48,227 nucleotides of DNA from Mesorhizobium sp. WSM3626 (GTDB lineage Bacteria > Pseudomonadota > Alphaproteobacteria > Rhizobiales > Rhizobiaceae), in assembly GCF_000513935.1 (NCBI RefSeq), contig NZ_AZUY01000028.1, positions 157 to 48,383 on the forward strand. The letters are read 5' to 3'. A model generated the notes under the pieces. It had not been told where the DNA came from. It saw only the letters and a program-made list of their open reading frames with translations, and searched no databases. Position numbers and translations under genes: made by a program. Below are positions 1 to 8,591 of this stretch, piece by piece. Position 1 is the first letter of the stretch; every line of letters begins with the position of its first letter.

Positions 1-45
1 CTTGATCCGTTCCCACTGATCCTCTCGAAGCGCATCGCAGTCCAT
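1..45 (-). CDS. IS5-type transposase, N-terminal fragment (runs off the left edge)
   Basis: Only the first 15 codons lie in the window. Read on the minus strand they give MDCDALREDQWERIK, the usual opening of IS5-family transposases (the helix preceding the DUF4096-type DNA-binding part). A good ribosome binding site, GGAGG, sits six bases upstream of the ATG at 45. The rest of the gene, including the DDE catalytic core, is outside the window, so it cannot be said whether the element is intact. Family assignment rests on the N-terminal motif alone. Confidence 0.7.
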   Translation of the reverse strand, partial: MDCDALREDQWERIK

Positions 46-105
46 CGCTAACCTCCAAAAATCAGCGTTGAATCTGATTTGCCCTTCCTTGGGAATCCCA
101 ACCCG
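1..105. mobile_element. End of an IS5-like insertion sequence (boundary uncertain)
   Basis: The leader of the transposase gene and the terminal inverted repeat should lie between 46 and roughly 105. A GGGAATCCC-like near-palindrome at about 89-101 could be part of the terminus, but the other end of the element is outside the window, so neither the repeat nor a target duplication can be confirmed. The right boundary given is a guess. Confidence 0.4.
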
Positions 106-1205
106 TTAAATCGTCACTACGTCCTAGTGACATACTTCGCCACCGGCCTATGCTCCACCTTTTGCTGCTTCCTTCGTTCGTATTGATGTGTTCCGCATAT
201 ATTAGCAGGAGTGTATATTTCTAAATCAGCCGGCGTGCCGCCCGCTCCTCAAAGCCTCGCCGGTTAGGCCCAGCGGCCTGACGCTGCCAGTCCCCCTAGC
301 ACCCACGCCGCTGGGCCGCCCGTTCACGCCCGCTGATCTGATGTCTGCGGATGGCTGGTTAAGCCATGCTGCGATCGGGGACCCGGCGTCGCGGCGCGGC
401 TGGCGGCACCTAGACGACGTCCCAGCGCATCCAGCCGCTTCGCCGAGGCGGTCGACGCGCCGGCCCCAACAAGAACCCCAAGCCGGTCAGGCCCGACGGT
501 CGGTCGAACACACCTCGACAGCCTGTCGGGCCGCTGCCGCTGTCAATGGCACGGCCGATATGGGTAGAACTCGCCGGGCGGAGACCCCGCCATCAGGCCC
601 GGCGAGCCTACAACCTGATCAGATTATGCGACCAGGGCCGGGATCAACCGGCAATCTGTCCGATGCAAGAACGATACCAGCACCTTAGTGCTGAAATGGG
701 ACAGGAGAGGACCAGCGTTCAAATGGCGCTGCTCGAAAGCCGGCTTCCAGTCGCGATTGCGTTCCCCGCTGCTGTCCCTCGAGGTGCCAGGAATGTCCAC
801 GCATCGTTGAGGTTGTTACTTGCCCCGGCCGAGAATCCGGTCGGCAACGTGGTCTAACGAGAAGGCGCCCTTGCGGCGCTGCTCGAAACCACCCGTCACG
901 CTGGCATTTCAGGTCTGTCCATACCAATCGGCAGCCGCCAGCTACGGTCCGATGGCATCTGCCGTTGGCGCGTTCAGCCGGAAGACAACGTGGCTTCCCC
1001 AAAGGCGGGCCTTCGGCAATCTCCAGTCGAAACGCATGCTCGGCATGACACGATTCATTAACCAAGATGCTGTTCTTCGACATGACGTGTTGTGGGATGG
1101 CTGCCTGTTCGCCTGGTCAAGCCATCGCCGGGGAGGGTGCTGAAAAGAAGGCTCCGCATCCGGCGAAGACCTCAAATCGCCCGAAACAGGAACGATGTGC
1201 AAGGC
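106..1205. other. Long stretch without a credible gene
   Basis: About 1.1 kb beside the insertion sequence. Several short frames are open on both strands, but none has a recognisable domain, a ribosome binding site and rhizobial-type codon use together. A perfect 7-bp inverted repeat (GTCACTA, five-base spacer, TAGTGAC) lies at 113-131. A 14-bp exact direct repeat (GGCGCTGCTCGAAA) occurs at 725-738 and 875-888. The fragment AYNLIRL encoded near 609-629 recalls the C-terminus of some transposases, so the stretch may be an old insertion-sequence graveyard; that is inference. Confidence 0.5.
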
Positions 1206-2867
1206 ATGAGCGTGATTGAAAGCCAACAGAACGCGTCCGGCGGTTTCCGCTGGTGGACACGGTTGCCGGCCTTCATGGTCGCTTTCTTCTGCATGTGCAT
1301 CACCGATGCGTTCGCCGAAACGCGCTCTCTGCGAATTCAGCATCTCCATACGAGCGAAAAGGCCGAGATCGTCTTCAAGCGCAACGGGCGTTACGATCAG
1401 GCGGGACTGAAGAAGATCAATTTCATGCTGCGCGACTGGCGCCGCAACGAACCGACCAGGATGGATCCGCGTCTGCTCGATCTGGTCTGGCAGGCTTACC
1501 GCGCCAGCGGCTCTACAGCCTACATCCATGTGGTCAGCGCTTATCGCTCGCCGGCGACCAACGCCATGCTGCGCGGCCGCTCGAAAGGGGTGGCCCGGGA
1601 AAGCCAGCATATGGTTGGCCGCGCCATGGACTTCTTCCTGCCGGATGTGCCGCTGAAAAAGCTGCGCGACATCGGCCTGAAGATGCAGGGCGGCGGCGTC
1701 GGCTATTACCCGACTTCCGGTTCGCCGTTCATACACATGGATGTCGGCAATGTGCGGCATTGGCCCGGTATCAGCCGCCAGGAACTGGCCAGGGTCTTCC
1801 CGAACGGCAATACGCTGCATGTGCCGACCGACGGCCGACCGCTGCCTGGCTACGACCAGGCGTTTGCCGCCTACAAATCCCGCAAGGCCGCCGGCACGCC
1901 CAGCATCGAGCTGGCAAGCGCCGACAACGGCCAGCGCAAGCCGGCGCGTGGTCTGCTGGCAACGCTTTTGGGTGGGCCCGGCGCGAACGAAGCGGACGAT
2001 GCCGCGCAAGTGGCGCCTGCGCCACGCAACTCGGCCAAGTCCGTTGAACCCAAGATGGCCGGTGAACCCAAGACGGCTGGTGAACCCAAGACGGCCGGAG
2101 AACCCAAGACGGCCGGCCAGGGCATCGCTGTCGTGGCGCCGGAGGCGGCCCAGCGGGCGGACATCCGGATGGCTTCCGCCGATCCGGCTGAAGAAACGCC
2201 CGCGAAGACGCCGGAAGCGATCGTCATGGCGATGGCGCCCGGCACGGTGCCGGTACCCGCCTTCGCACCGCGCGCCGGGCTCGCTGCCAGCATTCCAACC
2301 CCGCAAACCGTGCCGTTCGGCGTAGCCAGCGCATCCACGGCGGCTGAACCGGCGGCGACCGGAGCCGAAACTCCCTTGGCCAAGATGAATGCCGCTCCCG
2401 CTGTTACTGGTGCCGACATGCTGGCGCTCGACATCCCTGTCCCGACATGGCGACCCGAAGGCCAGACTGGCCCCGCGCGTCAGCCGGCGGCGGCCAAACC
2501 TGTCGATGCAATCGGTGCCTTGCTGGCCATGCATCACGCCGACGACGGTCTCGATCCGCTGGCCGGCCAGCGGGTTGCACTCCCCGCATCGAAACCCGAA
2601 GATCGTATCAGGACCAGCCCCAAGGCCAACCGCATCCAGCCAGGTCTCGATCCCGAAGCCACCGCCGTCATTGTGCCGCTTGAGACAAGTCGGCGCATCA
2701 CCGGCCGAACCGGCTCGACAACGGCGACCATCATCGCCGCCAATTTCATCCGCACGGCGCCGGAGCAGGTCTATCTCGATGGATTCCAGCCACGACGACG
2801 GACGTCCGACCACCGCCGCTTCACCGGTTCGGCGGTAAAATTCCTGCCTATCGCCAGCTTCAAATAA
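1206..2867 (+). CDS. DUF882 / YcbK-like M15-fold exported protein with a long disordered tail
   Basis: The 553-residue protein begins with an N-terminal signal or anchor (about residues 15-38, ending in DAFA). Residues about 40-200 form the DUF882 domain, a member of the peptidase M15/D-alanyl-D-alanine carboxypeptidase fold. The zinc-site pattern is visible as SQHMVGRAMDF and FIHMDVG. The family is thought to act on periplasmic murein, but its exact reaction is not settled. The rest, from about residue 240 on, is Ala/Pro-rich low-complexity sequence including four copies of a six-residue EPKTAG repeat (2046-2117). ATG 1206 is chosen because it places the hydrophobic segment near the N-terminus; the frame is open upstream to 1092, but that extension is Arg-rich and unlike an export signal. 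The tail is longer than in most family members. Confidence 0.85.
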   Translation: MSVIESQQNASGGFRWWTRLPAFMVAFFCMCITDAFAETRSLRIQHLHTSEKAEIVFKRNGRYDQAGLKKINFMLRDWRRNEPTRMDPRLLDLVWQAYRASGSTAYIHVVSAYRSPATNAMLRGRSKGVARESQHMVGRAMDFFLPDVPLKKLRDIGLKMQGGGVGYYPTSGSPFIHMDVGNVRHWPGISRQELARVFPNGNTLHVPTDGRPLPGYDQAFAAYKSRKAAGTPSIELASADNGQRKPARGLLATLLGGPGANEADDAAQVAPAPRNSAKSVEPKMAGEPKTAGEPKTAGEPKTAGQGIAVVAPEAAQRADIRMASADPAEETPAKTPEAIVMAMAPGTVPVPAFAPRAGLAASIPTPQTVPFGVASASTAAEPAATGAETPLAKMNAAPAVTGADMLALDIPVPTWRPEGQTGPARQPAAAKPVDAIGALLAMHHADDGLDPLAGQRVALPASKPEDRIRTSPKANRIQPGLDPEATAVIVPLETSRRITGRTGSTTATIIAANFIRTAPEQVYLDGFQPRRRTSDHRRFTGSAVKFLPIASFK

Positions 2868-3002
2868 CAAAGCTTGAGCGCATCCGTTCACTGGCAAGCG
2901 AGAAGCCGCCGTCCTGACCGGTGTCGTTGGCAAACGGGTACCAGTCCGGCTATGAACGGTAAAAGATGTGGAGGCTAGTCAGCTTTTCCGTTGGAGCGCA
3001 TC

Positions 3003-4391
3003 ATGATCACACGCCGCGCACTTCTCAAAACCGCCGCCATCGCTGGCGCGAGCGGTTTTGGGCTTGCCGCGATCGGCAGGATTGGCGGCTGGGCCGCGAC
3101 CACGCCTGAACCGGTGGTGCTGCGGACCGCGAAAATCCAGGCCAATCTGATGGATGTCGGCCAGACCAGGGATGTGCTGACCTACGGCAACGCCGGCATG
3201 CCTCCGGTGATCAGGATGAAAAAGGGCGAGCCTTTTGCCGCGCGCCTGGTCAACGCCATCGATGATCCGACAACCATCCACTGGCACGGCATTCGCCTGC
3301 CGAACAAGATGGATGGCGTGCCCTTCCTGGTGCAGCCTTACGTCTACACCGGCGACCATTTCGACTATGCCTTCACGCCGCCCGACGCCGGCACCTTCTG
3401 GTATCATCCGCATTGCAACACTCTGGAGCAGATGGGGCACGGCCTGACCGGTGTGATCGTGGTCGAAAACCCGAACGATCCGAAATTCGACGCCGAATTT
3501 GTCCTCAACCTGCGCGACTGGCGCCTTGGCGACGACGCTCAGTTCATCGACCAGTTCCGACCGCGCGATGCGGCCAGGACCGGCACCTACGGCACGGTGC
3601 GCACGGCGAACTGGCTCGACCAGCCACAATATGAAGCGCCGGCCGGCGGGTTGGTGCGGCTGCGCGTTGCAATCACCGATGTCACCCGAATCTACGCCTT
3701 TCGCGTCGACGGCGCCCAAGCTGATGTCATCGCGCTGGACGGCAACCCGGTGCCGCGGCGTTTTGCACCAGACGCCCTATTGATCGGACCCGGTCAGCGT
3801 CTGGAACTCGCTGTCCGCATGCCCGACGACGAGGGCGCGCTTGTGACCTTGCGGGACGTCAGGGGCACCAAGCCGAAAGCCTTGGCGACGCTGCGCGCGG
3901 TTGGAGCTTCCCTCAAACTCGACAGCCGCGATCTCGCACCGCTGGAGGCCAATCCGGTGGCCGAGGTCGATCTCACTACCGCCCAGCATATTTCGCTGGC
4001 GCTTAGCGCCACGGCGGAGAACGTCCCGAGCGACGGCATCTGCGGCTCGCTCGGCTACAGTTTCTGGGCCATCAACAAGGTGCCGTGGCCGGGCGATACG
4101 CCCGATCCGACCGCGCCTTTGGCCGAACTGAAGCTCGGCAAAAGCTACATCATCGACATGGAGAACCTGACGCCGCAATCGCATCCGATGCATTTGCATG
4201 GCATGAGCTTCAAGGTGCTGTCATCCTCGACGCGTCCGGTGCAGCCGCTGATTTCGGACACTTATCTCATCCAACCCAATGAGAAGGTGAGCCTGGGCTT
4301 CGTCGCCGACAATCCCGGCGACTGGCTGCTGCACTGCCACATCATCGAGCATCAGAAATCAGGCATGACGAGCTACGTCAGGGTGGTTTGA
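3003..4391 (+). CDS. Multicopper oxidase, Tat-exported
   Basis: A 462-residue three-cupredoxin-domain oxidase that couples one-electron oxidation of a substrate to reduction of oxygen to water in the periplasm. The N-terminus has a twin-arginine signal (ITRRALLK followed by a hydrophobic stretch). All four copper-binding motifs are present in order: HWHG, WYHPHC, HPMHLHG and HCHIIEHQKSGM; the last supplies the Cys, His and Met ligands of the type 1 site. No Met-rich insert of the CueO/CopA type is obvious, so copper detoxification is not favoured over a general laccase-like role. Start ATG 3003 has GGAG at 2993-2996; an in-frame TTG at 2991 is less likely. It stands alone between DUF882 and the SAF-domain dehydrogenase. 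The natural substrate is unknown. Confidence 0.92.
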   Translation: MITRRALLKTAAIAGASGFGLAAIGRIGGWAATTPEPVVLRTAKIQANLMDVGQTRDVLTYGNAGMPPVIRMKKGEPFAARLVNAIDDPTTIHWHGIRLPNKMDGVPFLVQPYVYTGDHFDYAFTPPDAGTFWYHPHCNTLEQMGHGLTGVIVVENPNDPKFDAEFVLNLRDWRLGDDAQFIDQFRPRDAARTGTYGTVRTANWLDQPQYEAPAGGLVRLRVAITDVTRIYAFRVDGAQADVIALDGNPVPRRFAPDALLIGPGQRLELAVRMPDDEGALVTLRDVRGTKPKALATLRAVGASLKLDSRDLAPLEANPVAEVDLTTAQHISLALSATAENVPSDGICGSLGYSFWAINKVPWPGDTPDPTAPLAELKLGKSYIIDMENLTPQSHPMHLHGMSFKVLSSSTRPVQPLISDTYLIQPNEKVSLGFVADNPGDWLLHCHIIEHQKSGMTSYVRVV

Positions 4392-4413
4392 AGCGGTCAC
4401 GACAATGTCAATT

Positions 4414-4485
4414 CGCAACCCTGGGCCAATAATTCGCGGCGAATGCGGATTTTCCCGGCGATTCCCTTGGAAATCGCCGGTTGCG
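4414..4485. repeat. Nested inverted repeats in the leader of the SAF-domain dehydrogenase gene
   Basis: Three dyads are visible: CGCAACC (4414-4420) with GGTTGCG (4479-4485); the near-perfect palindrome ATTCGC-G-GCGAAT (4432-4444); and CCGGCGATT (4455-4463) with AATCGCCGG (4472-4480). The outer arms share two bases with the inner hairpin. There is no T-tract, so it is not a standard terminator. It could be an RNA structure in the leader of the next gene or a degenerate intergenic repeat. Confidence 0.5.
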
Positions 4486-4559
4486 AGTGGTTTCGTTGGC
4501 ACAGGGGACCAGTCCCTGCTAATTCGGCCCCAAATCAAGAAGCTGTGGACATTCCCTGC

Positions 4560-5873
4560 ATGACCAATGTCGCTTTGACGGGACTTGCCCGCGATCTCGC
4601 CAGACGCGCCGCCGAGGGCCGCCCCGTGCGCATCGGCGTCATCGGCTCGGGCGAAATGGGCACCGACCTAGTCACGCAAGGCATGCTGATGCCGGGCATC
4701 GCGGTCTGCGCCGTCTCGACCCGGCGCCCGCACACCGCGCGTGACGCCATCCGCATCGCCTATGGCGATGAGGCGATGGCGGTCGAAGCCGACACTGCAT
4801 CGAAAGTCACGGGCGCCATCGAAAGCGGCAGGATCGCCATCACCTCGAACCAGATGCTGGTCACCAATCCACTGATCGACGTGGTCATCGACGCCACGGG
4901 AAAACCCGGCGTTGCCGCCGATTTCGACCTGATGGCGATGGAGCACGGCAAGCATCTGGTGATGATGAATGTCGAGGCCGACGTCACCATCGGCTGCTAT
5001 CTCAAGCAGCAGGCCGACCGGCTTGGCGTCGTCTATTCGGTCGGCGCCGGCGACGAGCCGTCAAGCTGTATGGAACTGATCGAGTTCGCGTCCGCACTCG
5101 GACTGACGATCGTCTCGGCCGGCAAGGGCAAGAACAACCCGCTCAACCATGATGCCGTGCCCGACGACTATCGCGACGAGGCGGCCCGCCGCAACATGAA
5201 CCCGCGCATGCTGGTCGAGTTCGTCGACGGCTCCAAGACCATGGTCGAGATGTGCGCCATCGCCAATGCGACCGGACTGGTGCCCGATGTGCCTGGCATG
5301 CATGGCCCCAAGGCCGACCGCGACGATCTCGTCAAGGTGCTGATCCCGCGCGAGGACGGTGGCCTCCTGCTGAAAAAGGGCGTCGTCGATTACACGATCG
5401 GCAAGGGTGTGGCGCCCGGTGTCTTCGTCATCGTCGAGGCGACGCATCCGCGCATCATCGAGCGCATGGATGACCTGCATATCGGCCATGGCCCCTATTA
5501 CAGCCTGTTTCGACCATATCACCTGACCTCGTTGGAAGTGCCGCTGACAGCGGCCCGCATCGTGCTGTTCGGCAAGCCCGACATGGTGCCGCTGCCGAGG
5601 CCGGTCGCCGAGGTCTGCGCCGTCGCCAAGCGCGATCTCGCCGTCGGCGAGACCTTCGATGCGATCGGCGAAACCTGCTATCGCTCCTGGACCATGACCG
5701 TCGGCGAAGCCCGCGCCCAGCACGCCGTCCCGGTCGGCCTGCTCGAGGGCGGCAAGGTGCTGAAACCGGTCAGGAAAGGCGAGTTGCTGACCGCCGACAA
5801 TGCAGCGCCCGACCAGACGACAGGACTGTTCGCCTTGCGCCGGCTACAGGATGAGATGCTGTACGGAGCTTGA
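4560..5873 (+). CDS. NAD(P)-dependent dehydrogenase of homoserine-dehydrogenase type with C-terminal SAF domain
   Basis: A 437-residue protein. A Rossmann fold opens with IGVIGSGEMG (about residues 24-33). A catalytic domain related to homoserine dehydrogenase follows, with conserved stretches such as VIDATGKPG and SAGKGKNNPLN. The final 90 residues form a SAF-type domain (the fold of FlgA and the antifreeze proteins), which often leads automatic pipelines to misname this family 'flagellar FlgA'. It is not a flagellar protein. Relatives occur in rhizobial and Brucella sugar or polyol loci, but the substrate is not established. No biosynthetic threonine genes are nearby, so a role as ordinary homoserine dehydrogenase is unlikely. 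ATG 4560 was chosen over the upstream extension to 4443 because homology-like sequence starts there; its ribosome binding site is weak. Confidence 0.75.
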   Translation: MTNVALTGLARDLARRAAEGRPVRIGVIGSGEMGTDLVTQGMLMPGIAVCAVSTRRPHTARDAIRIAYGDEAMAVEADTASKVTGAIESGRIAITSNQMLVTNPLIDVVIDATGKPGVAADFDLMAMEHGKHLVMMNVEADVTIGCYLKQQADRLGVVYSVGAGDEPSSCMELIEFASALGLTIVSAGKGKNNPLNHDAVPDDYRDEAARRNMNPRMLVEFVDGSKTMVEMCAIANATGLVPDVPGMHGPKADRDDLVKVLIPREDGGLLLKKGVVDYTIGKGVAPGVFVIVEATHPRIIERMDDLHIGHGPYYSLFRPYHLTSLEVPLTAARIVLFGKPDMVPLPRPVAEVCAVAKRDLAVGETFDAIGETCYRSWTMTVGEARAQHAVPVGLLEGGKVLKPVRKGELLTADNAAPDQTTGLFALRRLQDEMLYGA

Positions 5874-5890
5874 CGTTAGAGGTTGGTCCC

Positions 5891-6130
5891 ATGAACCTTC
5901 GGATCAGCAACCCACGTGCGCGTGAGTTAGCTTTTCAGCTTGCCGCAAGACGCAAGGTTTCTATGACCAGAGCGGTTATCGATGCGCTTGAAAATGAATT
6001 GGTGAGAGAACAAGAACAAACATCCCTTGCAGGACGCCTAGCTGCCATTGCCGATGATCTCGGGTCCAAAGCGGGCCTTGGCCGGGCTGTGAGCAAGGAC
6101 GAAATCGACGAGATGTGGAGCAATCCATAA
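5891..6130 (+). CDS. vapB: Orphan VapB-type antitoxin
   Basis: A 79-residue protein with the features of the Rv0623-type VapB family: an N-terminal ribbon-helix-helix DNA-binding part (MNLRISNPRARELA followed by VSMTRAVIDAL, residues about 1-35) and an acidic C-terminal toxin-binding tail ending EIDEMWSNP. The start at 5891 has GAGG at 5879-5882. In a complete type II system the PIN-domain VapC ribonuclease gene would overlap or follow within a few bases, but the next 50 bases run straight into the 3' end of proC on the other strand. Base composition is lower in GC than the neighbours, which fits acquisition by transfer. The antitoxin could act on a VapC elsewhere or be a remnant. Confidence 0.8.
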   Translation: MNLRISNPRARELAFQLAARRKVSMTRAVIDALENELVREQEQTSLAGRLAAIADDLGSKAGLGRAVSKDEIDEMWSNP

Positions 6131-6180
6131 CGTCGTCGCATCGGTACCCGCAGTCGCCCTGATGACGCCGGACCCACAGC

Positions 6181-6996
6181 CTACTTGCCCAGTTCGATCG
6201 ACCTTAGTCGCGCCGCTTCCACCGCTTGCGTGAGCAGGTTTGTCAGCCGGTCCTCGCCCATCAGCACGGCAAGCGCGGCCGCCGTCGTGCCGTTGGGGCT
6301 GGTCACCTGCTGGCGCAGCACACCCGGATCCTCGCGGCTTTCGGCGGCGAGCGATGCGGCGCCGTAGACGGTCTGCATGGCAAGCAGCTTGGCGGTTGCC
6401 GTCGGGAGCCCGGCCTTCTCGGCGGCAACGGTCAGCGCCTCGATGAAATGGAAGATGTAGGCCGGACCCGATCCGGACACGGCGGTCACCGCATCCATCA
6501 GGCCCTCGTCCTCGATGGTGGTCACTTCGCCGCTGGCCGACAAGAGGTCGGCGACGAAACGCTTGGTGTCTCCGGAAACCAGGGGATTGGAAAACACCAC
6601 CATCATGCCCTTGCCGATGGCAGCCGGCGTGTTGGGCATGCAGCGCGCGATCGGCGCACGGTTGCCCAGGACCTGCTCGAAGGTAGCGACGGGCGTGCCG
6701 GCGGCGATGCTTACAAAAGTGGAGCGGCCGTCGCCGAAGCGCTTGTAGGCGGCGGTGACGTCACGGATCACCTGCGGCTTCACGGCGATGACGACGAGTT
6801 CAGGCACGGCATCCGCCGGAATACCTCCGGCTTCCGCCGCCGTGCCGCAGCCCAGAGTCGCCGCGCGCTGGCGCAGGTCTCCATTGGGCTCGACCACGAG
6901 AACCGCCGAGGGTGCAAGCTTGCCGGACTTCAGCCAGCCCGAGAGCATGGCGTAACCCATATTGCCGCAGCCGGCGAGAACAAGCCTGATCGTCAT
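6181..6996 (-). CDS. proC: Pyrroline-5-carboxylate reductase
   Basis: The 271-residue enzyme performs the last step of proline synthesis, NAD(P)H-dependent reduction of 1-pyrroline-5-carboxylate to L-proline, in the cytosol. The N-terminal Rossmann fold shows the motif LAGCGNMGYAM, followed by VIAVKPQ. The C-terminal dimerisation domain contains the family signature around residues 155-240: AVSGSGPAYIF, and later QQVTSPNGTTAAAL. The start at 6996 is preceded by AGGAGGG at a good distance; an in-frame ATG at 7026 is further from homology. Length is normal for the family. It converges with the orphan vapB gene. Confidence 0.96.
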   Translation of the reverse strand: MTIRLVLAGCGNMGYAMLSGWLKSGKLAPSAVLVVEPNGDLRQRAATLGCGTAAEAGGIPADAVPELVVIAVKPQVIRDVTAAYKRFGDGRSTFVSIAAGTPVATFEQVLGNRAPIARCMPNTPAAIGKGMMVVFSNPLVSGDTKRFVADLLSASGEVTTIEDEGLMDAVTAVSGSGPAYIFHFIEALTVAAEKAGLPTATAKLLAMQTVYGAASLAAESREDPGVLRQQVTSPNGTTAAALAVLMGEDRLTNLLTQAVEAARLRSIELGK

Positions 6997-7276
6997 CGAG
7001 AGCCCTCCTAGGAAAGGCCATGACATAGACGCTCGCGGATCGGTGGGGAAGCCCTCTCAGGACCGCTGGACGGGCATGCGCACCGCGATCGGCGTTAAGT
7101 GCGGTGAACAGCACAACCATGATGAAGCAATCGCCGAGATAGATGTTCTCCTTGCGCAGCGGAATGCGCATGTAGTCGCACAACTGTGCGATGAGATAAG
7201 TCGCCACGCAAAGGGCAGGGATGCCCATCAGCACGGTTCTGAAGCTTTCAGATGTGTTGAAAGTTGCCGCAACCAT
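6800..7276 (-). CDS. Small membrane protein of unknown function upstream of proC (uncertain)
   Basis: The first 65 residues look real: a possible ribosome binding site (AGGA) precedes the ATG at 7276, and two hydrophobic segments appear, TVLMGIPALCVATYLIAQL and IYLGDCFIMVVLFTAL. After about residue 67 the sequence becomes Arg/Ala-rich and overlaps the start of proC in another frame for almost 200 bases, which suggests that the true protein ends differently or that the gene is decayed. I do not recognise a family. An alternative start is at 7306. Confidence 0.35.
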   Translation of the reverse strand: MVAATFNTSESFRTVLMGIPALCVATYLIAQLCDYMRIPLRKENIYLGDCFIMVVLFTALNADRGAHARPAVLRGLPHRSASVYVMAFPRRALDDDQACSRRLRQYGLRHALGLAEVRQACTLGGSRGRAQWRPAPARGDSGLRHGGGSRRYSGGCRA

Positions 7277-7397
7277 GGCGTGAATTCCTGCCATCATCCT
7301 CCGCAAATTAACCTTTTGTTTCCCATGCCTGTTTAGCGTGGCTTAATGAATGGCCGACCGCCGCCGCCAAGCGACTAAAGAGTAAAGCTCCACGACA

Positions 7398-8408
7398 ATG
7401 GTCGACAGGAAAAACCGTGAGGACTGGAAGCGCGAGCGCTCCTTGCTGGCGCTTGGCGAGGCCTTGCGTGGCGAGGACGACGCGTCGCTGGCGTCGATAG
7501 GAGACCGCGCGGACCCCTCATGGCGCGAGGATGCCGCCACCCGACATCGTCTGGCCCGTTCCCGGCGCGAGACGAAGGCGAGCCCGCCGCAGTCTGTCGC
7601 CGGTGAGGCTTTGCGGTTCCCCCCTGACGAGGAGCAGCCGTTTGAAGCCGACGACGCCTGGCGTTCGCGGGGACAGATCGGCACCAGCGATCTGCCGCCC
7701 GATATGCCGCGCGCAAGGTTGGCGCCGGAAGAACCTCCAGCGGCGGGTCGCGCTCATGATGCAACCGGATCCCGCGCAACGGGCAGAGCCGGCCCGTCTT
7801 CCAATGGCGGTACGGACGAAAGCCCCGGAAGGATCGGCGCACTCATATCGAGATTGCGCAAGGCCATGTCCCGCAAGCCGTCGGCCGAAGCCGACGACCT
7901 GTCCAGCGAGTTCGGCCTACCCGCCTTCGCCGACCACGGACGGCCGGCCAACGTTCCGATATTCCCTACGTATCCGAAGCCTGGTTTCGGACCTCGGCAG
8001 GCGGCCGGCCTGGATTATTCGCAGTTACCTTTCCAGCCAGGCCCCGAGGCCGGGTATGGGCGGCAAATGGCGTCGCCCTCGCGCTCGCCCCTGATGCCGC
8101 AATGGGGACTGCATCCAGCTCCGCCCTTGCCATCCTCCCCCTATGCGCAGCCGATGGGCTATCCTCCGGCGCAGCCCTGGTCGCAGGCGGGTCATACGCA
8201 AGCCACGGCGGGACCCTATGCGGCGCAAATGCCGTACCCGCCGCCGCCCGCTCCGACGCAGCCACCAGCCGTCCCGCATGCGAGGCCGATCCCGGTCAAG
8301 GAGGGTGGCGAACAACCATCGGTCGAAGAGATTCGCGCCAGCCTGCGCGAATTCCACGAAGCGGTCCGCCAACTCACGGAAAGCCGCACCCGTCGCCGCT
8401 ACTTCTGA
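7398..8408 (+). CDS. Proline-rich protein of unknown function
   Basis: A 336-residue protein with no domain that I recognise and no signal peptide. The N-terminal third is charged (DRKNREDWKRERSLLALGEAL), the middle contains a basic helix (GRIGALISRLRKAMSRK, about residues 145-161), and residues 190-290 are rich in Pro, Gln, Gly and Tyr, with repeated PYAQP/PPP-type segments. The last 40 residues return to a helical pattern (SVEEIRASLREFHEAVRQLTE). The architecture, two helical ends and a disordered proline-rich centre, suggests a scaffold or cell-envelope-associated protein, but no function can be claimed. It is read divergently from the proC side and lies upstream of folD. Confidence 0.65.
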   Translation: MVDRKNREDWKRERSLLALGEALRGEDDASLASIGDRADPSWREDAATRHRLARSRRETKASPPQSVAGEALRFPPDEEQPFEADDAWRSRGQIGTSDLPPDMPRARLAPEEPPAAGRAHDATGSRATGRAGPSSNGGTDESPGRIGALISRLRKAMSRKPSAEADDLSSEFGLPAFADHGRPANVPIFPTYPKPGFGPRQAAGLDYSQLPFQPGPEAGYGRQMASPSRSPLMPQWGLHPAPPLPSSPYAQPMGYPPAQPWSQAGHTQATAGPYAAQMPYPPPPAPTQPPAVPHARPIPVKEGGEQPSVEEIRASLREFHEAVRQLTESRTRRRYF

Positions 8409-8591
8409 GCCACCAGATAGGTTGCGGAGGCCGAACAAAACCGTGCCGGTTTCGCGTAAACGGCATGGGAAGGCGCTTTGACGGGATTGCGAGCTTGTAT
8501 TTTCGTGACAATGCCGCGCTGCAGATTGCCTGCGCCGCCGCATTGTGTTCTCGAAAGCGGCGTTGGGCGGAACGACATTGAGGGTGGTCCC

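Noticed and set aside
341..1083. Short open frames on both strands in the first kilobase
   Set aside because: No ribosome binding site, domain or consistent codon use; they overlap each other in several frames.
942..2933. Long minus-strand open frame of 663 codons
   Set aside because: It lies opposite the DUF882 gene, has Arg/Gly-rich low-complexity sequence and no domain; high-GC codon bias on the other strand explains the open frame.
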